In this document: one piece after another, positions 20,213 to 30,114 of the stretch
Layout of the letters: the number at the start of each line of letters is the position of its first letter
Position numbering within the stretch: the stretch's first letter is position 1
NCBI RefSeq assembly: GCF_030035675.1
Contig: NC_084499.1
Span: forward strand, 21,183,953-21,247,952
Direction: 5' to 3'
DNA length: 64,000 nucleotides
Origin: Rhineura floridana
Lineage: Eukaryota; Chordata; Lepidosauria; Squamata; Rhineuridae
Made by a program: the position numbers and the translations under genes
Notes under the pieces: generated by a model
What the model saw: the letters and a program-made list of their open reading frames with translations, nothing else
Database searches by the model: none
Told to the model about the DNA's origin: nothing

Positions 20213-22432
20213 CTAGTAGCCATTGATAGCCCTGTCCTCCATGAATTTGTCTAATCTTCTTTTAAAGCCATCCAAGCTGGTGGCCATTACTGCATCTTGT
20301 GGGAGCAAATTCCATAGTTTAACTATGCACTGAGTAAAGAAGTACTTCCTTTTGTCTGTCCTGAATCTTCCAACATTCAGCTTCTTTGAATGTCCACGAG
20401 TTCTAGTATTATGAGAGAGGGAGAAGAACTTTTCTCTATCCACTTTCTCAATGCCATGCATAATTTTATACACTTCTATCATGTCTCCTCTGACCCGCCT
20501 TTTCTCTAAAATAAAAAGCCCCAAATGCTGCAACCTTTCCTCGTAAGGGAGTCGCTCCACCCCCTTGATCATTCTGGTTGCCCTCTTCTGAACCTTTTCC
20601 AACTCTATAATATCCTTTTTGAGATGAGGCGACCAGAACTGTACACAGTATTCCAAATGCGGCCGCACCATAGATTTATACAACGGCATTATGATATCGA
20701 CTGTTTTATTTTCAGTACCTTTCCTAATTATCGCTAGCATGGAATTTGCCTTTTTCACAGCTGCCGCACACTGGGTCGACATTTTCATCATGCTGTCCAC
20801 CACAACCCCGAGGTCTCTCTCCTGGTCGGTCGCCACCAGTTCAGACCCCATGAGCGTATATGTGAAATTCAGATTTTTTGCTCCAATATGCATAATTTTA
20901 CACTTGTTTATATTGAATTGCATTTGCCATTTTTCCGCCCATTCACTCAGTTTGGAGAGGTCTTTTTGGAGCTCTTCGCAATCCCTTTTTGTTTTAACAA
21001 CCCTGAACAATTTAGTGTCGTCAGCAAACTTGGCCACTTCACTGCTCACTCCTAATTCTAGGTCATTAATGAACAAGTTGAAAAGTACAGGTCCCAATAC
21101 CGATCCTTGAGGGACTCCACTTTCTACAGCCCTCCATTGGGAGAACTGTCCGTTTATTCCTACTCTCTGCTTTCTGCTTCTTAACCAATTCCTTATCCAC
21201 AAGAGGACCTCTCCTCTTATTCCATGACTGCTAAGCTTCCTCAGAAGCCTTTGGTGAGGTACCTTGTCAAACGCTTTTTGAAAGTCTAAGTACACTATGT
21301 CCACTGGATCACCTCTATCTATATGCTTGTTGACACTCTCAAAGAATTCTAATAGGTTACTGAGACAGGACTTTCCCTTGCAGAAGCCATGCTGGCTCTG
21401 CTTCAGCAAGGCTTGTTCTTCTATGTGCTTAGTTAATCTAGCTTTAATAATACTTTCTACCAGTTTTCCAGGGACAGAAGTTAAGCTAACTGGCCTGTAA
21501 TTTCCAGGATCCCCTCTGGATCCCTTTTTGAATATTGGCGTTACATTCGCCACTTTCCAGTCCTCAGGCACGGAGGAGGACCCGAGGGACAAGTTACATA
21601 TTTTAGTTAGCAGATCAGCCATTTCACATTTGAGTTCTTTGAGAACTCTCGGGTGGATGCCATCCGGGCCCGGTGATTTGTCAGTTTTTATATTGTCCAT
21701 TAAGCCTAGAACTTCCTCTCTCGTTACCACTATTTGTCTCAGTTCCTCAGAATCCCTTCCTGCAAATGTTAGTTCAGGTTCAGGGATCTGCCCTATATCT
21801 TCCACTGTGAAGACAGATGCAAAGAATTCATTTAGCTTCTCTGCAATCTCCTTATCGTTCTTTAGTACACCTTTGACTCCCTTATCATCCAAGGGTCCAA
21901 TCGCCTCCCTAGATGGTCTCCTGCTTTGAATGTATTTATAGAATTTTTTGTTGTTGGTTTTTATGTTCTTAGCAATGTGCTCCTCAAATTCTTTTTTAGC
22001 ATCCCTTATTGTCTTCTTGCATTTCTTTTGCCAGAGTTTGTGTTCTTTTTTATTTTCTTCGTTCGGACAAGACTTCCATTTTCTGAAGGAAGACTTTTTG
22101 CCTCTAAGAGCTTCCTTGACTTTGCTCGTTAACCATGCTGGCATCTTCTTGGCCCTGGCGGTACCTTTTCTGATCTGCGGTATGCACTCCAGTTGAGCTT
22201 CTAATATAGTGTTTTTAAACAACTTCCAAGCATTTTCGAGTGATGTGACCCTCTGGACTTTGTTTTTCAGCTTTCTTTTTACCAATCCCCTCGTTTTTGT
22301 GAAGTTTCCTCTTTTGAAGTCAAATTTGACCGTGTTGGATTTTCGTGGCAATTGGCCATTTACATGTGTGTTTAATTTAATAGCATTGTGGTCACTGCTC
22401 CCTATCGGTTCAACAACACTTACATCTCGCAC
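20213..22432 (-). CDS. CR1 ORF2, reverse transcriptase part (open frame, 739 codons)
   Basis: The frame from 22432 (a GTG, so not a true start) to the TAG at 20213-20215 is fully open. It opens with VEPIGSSDHNAIKL, the last endonuclease motif (S-D-H). It then has a basic linker, FKKGSRGDPGNYRPVSLTS, the YLDFQKAFDKVPHQRLL block with the first catalytic Asp, SGVPQGSVLGPVLFNLFIND, and the catalytic FADD box in EVAKFADDTKLF. The C-terminal domain ends FFTQCIVKLWNLLPQD, then DKFMEDRAINGY. It would prime and copy CR1 RNA at a nicked target in the nucleus. All reverse transcriptase motifs seen are intact. Translation must begin in the endonuclease part, now out of frame because of one missing base. 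Confidence 0.9.
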   Translation of the reverse strand: MRDVSVVEPIGSSDHNAIKLNTHVNGQLPRKSNTVKFDFKRGNFTKTRGLVKRKLKNKVQRVTSLENAWKLFKNTILEAQLECIPQIRKGTARAKKMPAWLTSKVKEALRGKKSSFRKWKSCPNEENKKEHKLWQKKCKKTIRDAKKEFEEHIAKNIKTNNKKFYKYIQSRRPSREAIGPLDDKGVKGVLKNDKEIAEKLNEFFASVFTVEDIGQIPEPELTFAGRDSEELRQIVVTREEVLGLMDNIKTDKSPGPDGIHPRVLKELKCEMADLLTKICNLSLGSSSVPEDWKVANVTPIFKKGSRGDPGNYRPVSLTSVPGKLVESIIKARLTKHIEEQALLKQSQHGFCKGKSCLSNLLEFFESVNKHIDRGDPVDIVYLDFQKAFDKVPHQRLLRKLSSHGIRGEVLLWIRNWLRSRKQRVGINGQFSQWRAVESGVPQGSVLGPVLFNLFINDLELGVSSEVAKFADDTKLFRVVKTKRDCEELQKDLSKLSEWAEKWQMQFNINKCKIMHIGAKNLNFTYTLMGSELVATDQERDLGVVVDSMMKMSTQCAAAVKKANSMLAIIRKGTENKTVDIIMPLYKSMVRPHLEYCVQFWSPHLKKDIIELEKVQKRATRMIKGVERLPYEERLQHLGLFILEKRRVRGDMIEVYKIMHGIEKVDREKFFSLSHNTRTRGHSKKLNVGRFRTDKRKYFFTQCIVKLWNLLPQDAVMATSLDGFKRRLDKFMEDRAINGY

Positions 22433-23172
22433 CAGGTCCTGGTCCCCACTGAGGATAAGTCCAGGGTTGCCATCCCTCTGGTCGGTTCCATGACCAACTG
22501 GTCTAGGGAATAGTCATTTAGAATATCTAGAAACTTTGCTTCTTTGTCATGACTGGAACACATATGCGGCCAGTCTATGTCCGGGTAGTTGAAGTCACCC
22601 ATTACTACCACATTTCCTAGTTTGAATGCTTCCTCAATTTCATATCTCATCTCAAGGTCTCCCTGAGCATTTTGATCAGGGGGACGATAGATCGTTCCCA
22701 GTATTAAGTCCCTCCTGGGGCATGGTATCACCACCCACAACGATTCTGTGGAGGAGTCTGCCTCTTTTGGGGTTTCCAGCTTGCTGGATTCAATGCCTTC
22801 TTTCACGTATAGAGCGACTCCGCCACCAATACGTCCTTCCCTGTCCTTCCGATATAGTTTATATCCAGGGATAACCGTATCCCACTGGTTTTCTCCATTC
22901 CACCAGGTCTCCGTTATGCTCACTATATCAATGCTCTCCTCTAAGACCAAGCACTCCAGTTCTCCCATCTTGGTTCGGAGGCTCCTAGCATTAGCATACA
23001 GACACTTGTAAGCAGTGTCTCTCTTCAAGTGTCTTTGGCACTTGTGGTTTGGCCTGTGGTAATTTTGCTCTTCTGAATTTATATCCTGTGCCCCTGCTCT
23101 CACAATGCCTACTTCTGGGCCTACCCCTTTTAAAATTTCATCATTTCTTTGGTTTTTATCCCGGGGGGAGGT
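22420..23172 (-). pseudogene. CR1 ORF2, endonuclease part, shifted by 1 nt from the RT frame
   Basis: An APE-like endonuclease. It keeps YANARSLRTKM (Asn), DIVSITETWW (catalytic Glu), GGVALYVKEGI, LILGTIYRPP and VVMGDFNYPDIDWP (Asp, Asn). At about 22457 (minus strand CTGGACTTATCC, where CTGGACCTTATCC is expected) one base is missing. The frame therefore leaves the family pattern LDLILSGDQDLV and stops soon after, while the RT frame continues. The frame is open back to a TAA at 23173-23175 with no ATG before the Met of NARSLRTKM, so the start is unclear. Reinitiation after ORF1 is a possibility. Confidence 0.85.
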
Positions 23173-23245
23173 TTATTCCGAACCGGACCTTTCTCAGCTC
23201 CTGTCGGGTTTCCCCCCTCAGTCAGTTTAAAAGCTGCTCTGCTAC

Positions 23246-24124
23246 CTATTTAATTTTAAGTGCCAGCAGTCTGGTTCCATTCTGGTTCAAGTGGAGCCCG
23301 TCCCTTTTGTACAGGCCCGGCTTGTCCCAAAATGTTCCCCAGTGCCTAACAAATCCAAACCCTTCCACCTGACACCATCGTCTCATCCACGCATTGAGAC
23401 TGCGAAGCTAGGCCTGTCTGGCTGGTCCTGCGCGTGGAACCGGTAGCATTTCAGAGAAAGCCACCTTGGAGGTCCTGGTTTTCAGCATCCTACCTAGCAA
23501 CCTAAATTTTGCTTCCAGGACCTCACGGCTGCATTTCCCCATGTCGTTGGTGCCAACGTGCACCACGACCACTGACTCCTCCCCAGCACTGTCTACCAAA
23601 CTATCTAAACGACGGGCGATATCCACAACCTTCGCACCAGGCAGGCAAAACACCTTGCAGTCTACACACCCATCACACACCCCACTCTCTATGTTCCTAA
23701 TGATCGAATCACCCACTACAAGGATCCCTCCACCCCTTGGAGATATATCCTCGGCACGAGAGGATAGCTGCTCATCCCCCAAGGAATGGGTCCCTTCTAA
23801 GGGATCATTTCCCTCTTCCTCAGCTGGATGCTCTCTTTCCCCGAGACCATCGTTCTCCATGATAGCAGGAGAGCTATCATCGCTGGAGTGGGACACAGCT
23901 ATAACGTCCCTGAAGGCCTCCTCCACACACCTTTCTGCCTCTCTCAGCTTTTCCAGGTCCGCCACCTTGGCCTCAAGGAAATGAAGTCGTTCCCGGAGAG
24001 CCAGGAGCTCATTGCACCGAGAGCACACCCACGACTTCTGTCCAACAGGCAGATAGTCGTACATGCTGCAGGCGGTGCAAAACACTGGAAAGCCCCCACA
24101 CCCCTGCTGGCTTCTTACCTGCAT
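23246..24124 (-). pseudogene. CR1 ORF1, SGNH-esterase protein with one premature stop
   Basis: 291 sense codons with one internal TAG at 23408-23410; the frame resumes directly and ends at TAG 23246-23248. The N-terminus has paired cysteines (FCTACSMYDYL, WVCSRCNEL), a possible zinc-binding motif, followed by a coiled coil rich in Leu/Glu (ELLALRERLHFLEAKVADLE). The C-terminal half is the SGNH/GDSL-type esterase known from CR1 ORF1: ILVVGDSIIRNIE (Ser), VVVVHVGTNDMG, and after the stop YKRDGLHLNQNG (Asp-His). The stop separates the Ser from the Asp-His pair, so the protein made would lack a complete active site. The start codon read here is ATG at 24124 (MQVRSQQGCGG). Confidence 0.85.
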
Positions 24125-25070
24125 AGTTTTGTTTAAGGTTTATTACGTCAATTGGTTGGAGACTGTGGTTTAGTTGAGGTCAGGGAACAGACGGGCAGAG
24201 TGGGGGGCCCTGGCAGAGTGGGGGGCCCTGGCCTCCTCGCCCTGGCCTCCTCGCCCTGCTGCCGAACTCGCTCTGCTGCTTAACTCGCCTTGACGCTTCG
24301 TCAGCTGGGGCCTTGACGCTTCATCAGCTGGGGCTCCCTCTAGCTCATGGAGCAGGCTCCCTCACTAGGGTGCTCTGACTTTATATGTGTGGCTGGTTCC
24401 TCCCAGCTACTGCTGCCAGCCAATGATGAGGCTGATGGCTCAACTATCAGCTGGGGCTTAACTCTTTAGTATTATCTCAGGCTTCCTTCCTTTGAAGGCT
24501 GGAAGGCAGGCTTCCTTCCTGAGCGAGGGGCGGGGCTGTTTAAGCTTTTGGCTGCTTTTAATCTAAGCAAGGGGCTGCGCCTTCCAGGCAAGTCTTTTTT
24601 GTTTGTTGTTTTCCCACCTAGAACAGCCTGACCTTTCTTTAACCTAGAGAAACAGAGCTTGTGGTTGTGTTTCAGGAAGGCCAAAGCTGCCCTTTTTAGC
24701 AAGGACTGAGCTGACTCTCTCCCTGTATGTGTCGGTGGAGTTTCCTTTTCCCCCTTCTCTCCGACTGGAATTTAGCCTTGTTTACAGTGTCCCCTGAAGC
24801 TTTCCTGCTAGGGTGGTGTTGAAAACTAGCTTTCTCTGGGCTTCCTTCTCCTAGGATCTGTCTCCTAAGATATAGGTTCTTCCAGGATTTGGCTCCTAGC
24901 TCAGGGTGACCTTGGGCTGCCCTTATTACTTATTGCTCTGAGCTGTTTTACTTCAATTAAATAATGGAATAAATGGGAGCTACTTACCCTCTTTTCGCTC
25001 TGCTGCTTAACTCGCCTTGACGCTTCGTCTGCTGGGGCTCCCTCTAGCTCCCTTTGGTCTTAATTACGCC
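24125..25070 (-). promoter_or_regulatory. CR1 5' UTR / internal promoter region with repeated blocks
   Basis: GC-rich near ORF1 and repetitive. A 34-bp block starting CGCTCTGCTGCTTAACTCGC occurs at 24269-24302 and again, identical, at 24996-25029 (727 bp apart). An 18-bp unit is tandemly doubled at 24194-24229 and a 14-bp unit at 24230-24257. TTGACGCTTC(G/A)TCAGCTGGG is doubled at about 24290-24335. Duplicated blocks in a LINE 5' UTR often are promoter monomers, but that role is inferred. The 5' boundary near 25070 is set where this composition ends. Confidence 0.6.
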
Positions 25071-25467
25071 TCCCCGTAATTTTCAAAAAGTTATTATTCT
25101 TGCAGTCAATAACATATAGAAAAGAGGTTCTCTTGTCTCCTTTCAGAAGGCACATTTTCTATGCAAGTTAAGAAGCTTTAACAAAGGATCTGAGACCAAC
25201 TGCAGCTGCAACATTACATTCATAACTTTTATAATCATTTCCTGATATCTAATTGCTCTCTTACATTGCCAGCATATGTGATTTTAAAAAAAATCCACGG
25301 TGGTGGTTCCACAATGCCTGCAATTACTGTTTCCAGTACTGGGCTTTTTAAATAGCTTCCGGAGATGGCTGTTTTTGAAAACTGCCTTTCAAATGGGTTC
25401 CTGATAGCTGTGGTGGATGTCCAAGGTGCTGATACATCTGATGATACGCACATATCTTTTATTACAT
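25071..25467. other. non-coding spacer between two CR1 copies
   Basis: Unique-looking; no element recognised. A 104-aa minus-strand frame (25235-25549) partly overlaps the next CR1 and has no domain. Confidence 0.45.
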
Positions 25468-26235
25468 CACATAGAATCCTAAAATCATAGAGCTGGAAGG
25501 GGCCTATGAGGTCATCAAGTCCAACCCTCTGCTCAATGCAGGAATCCAATGTAAAGCATCCCTAACAGGTGGCTGTCCAGGTGCCTCTTGGATGCCTCCA
25601 GTGTTGGAGAGACCACCACATTCCTAGGTCATTGGTTCCATTGCTGTATCTCTCTAACAGTTAGGAAGTTTTTCCTGATGCTCAGCCAAAATCTGGCTTC
25701 CTATAACTTAAGCACATTATTCCATGTCCTGCACTCTGGGATGATCGAGAAGAGATCCTGGCCCTTCTTTGTGTGGCAACCTTTCCAGTACTTGAAGAGT
25801 GCTATCATATCTCCCCTCAGTCTTCTTTCCTCAAGGCTAAGCAGGCCCAGTACTTCCAGTCTCTCCTCATAAGACTTTGTTTCCAGTCCCCTGATCATCC
25901 TCATTGCCCTCCTCTGAACCCAGTTTGTCTGCATCCTTCTTCAAGTGAAATGTCTAGAACTGGATGCAGCACTGAAAGAGACCTAACCAGTGCCTAATAG
26001 AGGGTAACCTAGTACTTCATGCAATTTGGAAACTTCTGTTAATGCTGCCTAAAATAGCATTTGCCTTTTTTGCAGCCACATCGTACTCTTGGCTCATATT
26101 CAGCTTGTGATCCACAACAATTCCAAGATCTTTCTTGCATGTGGTATTGCTGAGCCAAGTATCCCCCATCTTATAACTGCATTCGGTTTCTTTTTCCTAG
26201 GTGTAGAACTTTGCACTTGTCCCTGTTAATCTGGA
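25468..26235 (-). mobile_element. CR1 LINE 3' portion, older avian-like type
   Basis: Minus-strand CR1 of the type ending ATAGAATCCTAAAATCATAG. It carries GAGCTGGAAGGGGCCTATGA, CCAACCCTCTGCTCAATGCA, and a decayed ORF2 end (ERRLRGDMIALFKYWKG and RRAMRMIRGLETKSYEERL). About 770 bp, 5'-truncated, with frame breaks. A distinct lineage from the 20009-25070 element. Confidence 0.8.
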
Positions 26236-26354
26236 TTCTTATACCCTCTGCATAGGGCTAATTGTGAAGAATACTTTAAAAATGCACTGGCACCAGAACA
26301 TGGAAGCCAATTCATAGGGAAGTGTGTATAAGGAGCATGTGACTCCTTTGTAGA

Positions 26355-26500
26355 AATTTAAAGTGCTGGTGATGATCTTTAAAAGTCCTAAATGATTTAC
26401 AGCTATGATATTTGAAGGACTAGCCTTTTCCTTTTTGAACGTCCCCACCTGTTGAGGTCATCTTCAGAGGCCCTCTTGTGTGTCCTGGCATCCCCATAAA
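26355..26500 (+). mobile_element. L2-like LINE fragment
   Basis: The frame KVLVMIFKSPK, then FTAMIFEGLAFSFLN resembles the L2 stretch KVLVLTFKALYGFGPVYL. Short and decayed. Confidence 0.4.
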
Positions 26501-26969
26501 AATATGCTGAGATGCGATCGTTCAGTTTGTTTGTTCCCTTGGAGGCTTTTCAGCAAAACTTCTCATCCATTTGCAAGGCTTGGAAGTTGAAAGTGGGGTA
26601 GTTCATTTGCATGATAAGTTGCTGAGAAGCTGATGCACCGTTAAAGGACTGAATTAAATTACAATGCCCTGAATCTCTCTTGGTCTATCTTTAATTAAAA
26701 CCATTCATGTGACATTTGTAAAGTAAGATATTCCATTATCTTCTAATGGCTCATCTTGAAAGGGAGAGACGTTTCCTCAGACAGAAGAAACAGTGGGGCT
26801 GGCGCCAGTGGTAGGCATTGTTGGGCACCTGTCAAGGCCCATTGCAGGGGTCCCTCTGCCATCCCCTGGAGCCGCCTAACCGTGCATTTTCCTTCTCATT
26901 TTATCGCTGCCTGTTCCCCTTCCTTCTGCAAGTGAGTGAGGGGTTGGAACAGCAACTTCATCTGCATAG
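26501..26969. other. non-coding stretch, candidate CNE
   Basis: 26630-26770 (GGACTGAATTAAATTACAAT, CTATCTTTAATTAAAACCAT, TATCTTCTAATGGCTCATC) has no visible repeat similarity and carries TAATTA-type sites. A candidate conserved enhancer only. Confidence 0.35.
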
Positions 26970-28168
26970 CAGGGATGAAGAACCTGATTCAGCCCAAGAG
27001 CCAAATTCCCTTGTGGCAGGGGACGCATTCCAGTAGTGGACAGGACCAGAGGTGAAAGCAGGAAGAGCAACAAAAGAGAATTTTACCTCTGTACTGTAGG
27101 CTAGCTTCTACACGTGCTCACACAATGTTCTCTCCATCCTCTAAGCAAGGAAGAGTCAGAGTTCAAGGGCTTGTTCCAGCCAGGCCCATGGTGGCCAGTG
27201 CCCAGTAGGGACTGGTGGGGTGGAAAGCAGGGAGCCCAACAGTAGGTGGAGCCAGAGCCAATGGAAGGTGAAGCCAGACCCAATGAGAGGTGGAACCAAT
27301 CCATTCTAGCTTTATAATAATAATAATAAAATTTTATTTGTTAGTCGCCTATCTGGCCGAATTAACGGCCACTCAAGGCGTCATACATTTCCAATAAAAT
27401 ACAATATAAAACCAATAAAAACATACTCAACCATTAAAAACACCACTCTTTCAAGTGGTCACCAACATAAAAAACCTAACCCTCCCCAGAAGTGCCATAG
27501 GCCTGTCTGAACAACCAGGTTTTTAAGGCTCGGCGAAAGCCTATCAAGGAGGGGGCATGGCGGAGATCGAAAGGAAGGGAGTTCCAGAGGGTGGGAGCCA
27601 CAATTGAAAATGCCCTCTCTCTGGTTCGCACCAGCCTAGCTTTTTCAGCTGGGGGAATCGAGAGAAGGTCTTGTGTGGCTGATCTAGTTAGGCGGCCTAA
27701 TTGGTGATGCTGGAGGCGCTCCTTAAGATAAACTGGGCCGAAACCGTATAGGGCTTTAAAGGTCAGTACCAGCACCTTGAATTTGGCCCAGTAAACAACT
27801 GGTAACCAGTGTAGATCTATTTGCCCCCATCCTCCTCCTCCTCCTCCCTGCTGAGTTCTACATGGAGCAACACTGAGGCTACGGAGATGGAGGGAGCTGG
27901 CAGGCAGGGCCACCCCCTGGACCGATTGCAATTAAGAAGGCAGGCAGGTGGGGGTCGGCTGAGGGCAGGCTGAGGCTGGAGGGGCAGGGCCCTCATGGAC
28001 CAGCCTCCACTGAGCCAGGCAGAAGCACTCAAGGAGGCTGCAAAGCCAGCCTGGTGTGGGCTGTGTCTCGGGAGAATGTGTGGCCTGGGGGGTTGTGTCC
28101 CCAGGGCCAGATAGGGAGGCCTGGAGGGCCACATTACTGAGACCCCCATCTCAGGTTCCTCATCCCTG
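26970..28168. mobile_element. large non-autonomous hAT element with nested L2
   Basis: The left end CAGGGATGAAGAACCTGA and the inverted right end TCAGGTTCCTCATCCCTG match at 17 of 18 positions. Inner flanks are rich in AAGAGCCAAATTCCC and GGAGGGCCACATT, as in squamate hAT elements of this type. The L2 fragment at 27305-27815 sits inside. Without it the element is about 690 bp. No transposase frame; no clear 8-bp duplication. Confidence 0.6.
27305..27815 (-). mobile_element. L2 LINE 3' fragment nested in a hAT element
   Basis: The minus-strand frame has DLHWLPVVYWAKFKVLVLTF, KALYGFGPVYLKERLQHHQL, then RERAFSIVAPTLWNSLPFDL and RHAPSLIGFRRALKTWLF, the L2 reverse transcriptase C-terminal domain, open for about 115 codons. 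The 3' end carries an ATA/ATT repeat (27311-27330) typical of L2. Relatively well preserved. Confidence 0.85.
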
Positions 28169-28231
28169 ACATACAGACTGGGTCCAAGTGGAGGAGGTGA
28201 GTAAGTGGGCAGCAGGGCCTCAGAGAGGAAG

Positions 28232-28364
28232 AGCCACTGCCGGATTTACACACATGCTCAATAAGCTGCTGTTTAGGGGCCTCACACCATGGGGGGGGGC
28301 TCGAAATGCAAATTAAAAGTGGCCAAATGCCATGTTTGGCTAAACAGTTAAGGGCAGAGGCCTT
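28232..28364. mobile_element. hAT-like terminus fragment
   Basis: CACTGCCGGATTTACACACA, then GGGGCCTCACACCATGGGGG matches the terminus type seen at 4950. Only one end is kept. Confidence 0.35.
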
Positions 28365-28660
28365 TCCCAGAGATGCCAGGGGTTGAACCTGGGCCCTTTG
28401 CGATGAAGTAAGATTCTAGACCTCATAGTTCTGAAGCAGGGGCTGGATTAAATAGGACACTCAGGAAGCTGCCTTCTCTCAAGTCAGTCCCTTGGTCCAT
28501 CTGGCTCAGTATTGTCAGCACTGACTGGCAACAGCAGCTGTCCAGGATTTCAGGCAAGGGACCCTCACAGCCCCACCTGGGAATGCCGAGGATTGAAACT
28601 GGGACCTTCTGCATGCAAAGCAGGTGCTCTAAACCACTGAGCTGCCTCCCTGCCACACTT
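28365..28660 (-). mobile_element. dimeric tRNA-derived SINE, left unit truncated
   Basis: Inverted. A partial head (GAGATGCCAGGGGTTGAACC) is followed by the dimer linker (GAAGTAAGATTCTAGACCTC, then GGCTGGATTAAATAGG), then a full monomer at 28455-28660 ending ACCACTGAGCTGCC. Confidence 0.7.
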
Positions 28661-29387
28661 GCTGCTACTCACGGAGATGTAATGTGGATTTTCATCATTT
28701 ACACAACCATGAACATGGAGGGATTCACCCAACAGGGGTGGCTGGATTAGCTTAAAAGCCTGCCTTCATCTTTACACCCAAGGAGAATATCCATATTTCT
28801 CCACCACATAAACCTCTGTTGCTTTCTCCGGGATAATGGCTTCGTTCAGTCTAGTGCTGTTCATGCAGCGCCACCTGAAGACTCAGCGGGTGGGTTGTGT
28901 GTGGGGGGTGAGACTGGCTTGCCTTTAATAAATAAAATGTTCCTCTTAAGGCTGGTTCATTGTTGTAGGCTGGTACAAATCTCTGTTGACAGCGCTTATC
29001 AATTATTTGGGCCACTCTTCTGAGGGAACAGCTCCAGGACGGTGAAGAGTACGGCAGCTGACAGTGGAATCTGCAAACAGTATTTTGGCCTTGCAGATCT
29101 GTTCATTCCTGTCGTTACCTGTTAATGTTTTAAACAGCCAAGAGAGGATGGCAGATCTCCAAGATGCGACAAATCAACATCCGCATTTCTCCTTGCCTGC
29201 ATTTGGGGGGGGGGGTTAGCTGATTTTTTAAAAAATATTAGTTACATTCAAAGGTCCACCTTATTCTGAAAGATTTCCATGCATAAACATTTACAATTTA
29301 ACATTTTCTGGATGAGGTTTTTCTCAAGCCCTCGCAAACCATGATGGTTATGCTCTCACAGTCAGCGGGCATATGCCTCCAAATACC
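28661..29387. other. non-coding stretch, no element recognised
   Basis: Unique-looking DNA with a G-run at 29204-29216. No supported gene. Confidence 0.45.
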
Positions 29388-29475
29388 AGTTGAATATTTA
29401 ATGCGGACCTGCCACAGACCACCTGAGTGGAGCTCATGGACCACTGGTGCTCCACAGACCATGGTTTGGGAATCC
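29388..29475 (+). mobile_element. hAT fragment (same family as 45355-45762)
   Basis: TGAATATTTAATGCGGACCT, then GACCACCTGAGTGGAGCTCA and TTTGGGAATCC form the right half of the element whose better-bounded copy lies at 45355. Confidence 0.55.
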
Positions 29476-30114
29476 TTCTTCTGCACCATTTGGGGGGTCT
29501 TTGGACTTACAAAGCGGAATGTAACACATCTCAAGATTCCAAGGGAGGATTTTTTCTTCAACCCCCCCCCCATTGAAAGCTTCCTCTTCCGAATGAACAA
29601 CCCTTAAAAATGGCTTAAATGCTCTTTTTCTCCCCGAGAACATGGCCCCTTAGCCAGGAGAGGCTCATTGCATTAACATAGTAGAACTGATTAATGCTTT
29701 AGTTTATTACTTGGCAAGTCACTGTAATTAATGCAATGTTGACACCATTTGAGAGGCATTTTGTGGAAGTCAACAGCCCTCCCACTTTCCCTCATACACA
29801 CACACACGTATGCTCCCCACATGAACGTACAGAAGTGGTAATTGGAGGCCAGTACAGACTGGTTGCGGCTGATTTACTAGTAAAGCAAAGTAGTTAGGGA
29901 AAGAGCTTTATGAAGCTGTAAAAAAGGCTTTAAAAGAATTTTATAGGGTTTGGTACAGAGCGAGGATCTGTGGCACAAAAAGGTCCAGCACAACATGAGT
30001 CAAAATCCTGCAGGCACACAGCATTTGGCCTACATGAAGTGTAGCTCCTACGGAAAATGCTGGATTGGAGCACATCAAATGTCCGGTCGGCCATCCCATG
30101 ATTATCCCATGACT
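29476..30114. other. non-coding stretch, candidate CNE
   Basis: 29650-29770 (GCATTAACATAGTAGAACTG, TAATGCTTTAGTTTATTACT, GTAATTAATGCAATGTTGAC) is repeat-free by eye and looks like a conserved non-coding element. CA repeat at 29797-29808. Confidence 0.35.

Larger units (their letters stand above)
20009..25070 (-). mobile_element. near-complete CR1 LINE (~5.06 kb)
   Basis: A non-LTR retrotransposon on the minus strand. From its 5' end (right) it has a ~0.95-kb 5' UTR, ORF1 with an SGNH esterase domain, ORF2 with endonuclease then reverse transcriptase, and a ~200-bp 3' UTR ending at the AAGAACATAAGAAGAGCC terminus typical of reptilian CR1. Only two obvious coding lesions were seen: an in-frame stop in ORF1 (23408-23410) and a 1-nt deletion in ORF2 (about 22457). 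No target duplication is expected for CR1 and none was found. It is by far the least decayed LINE in the window, so it inserted recently compared with its neighbours. Confidence 0.9.

Noticed and set aside
24269-25029. The repeated 34-bp block as long terminal repeats of an LTR element
   Set aside because: The repeats are short, lie inside a region continuous with CR1 ORF1 and have no LTR-type ends between or around them; promoter monomers of the CR1 fit better.
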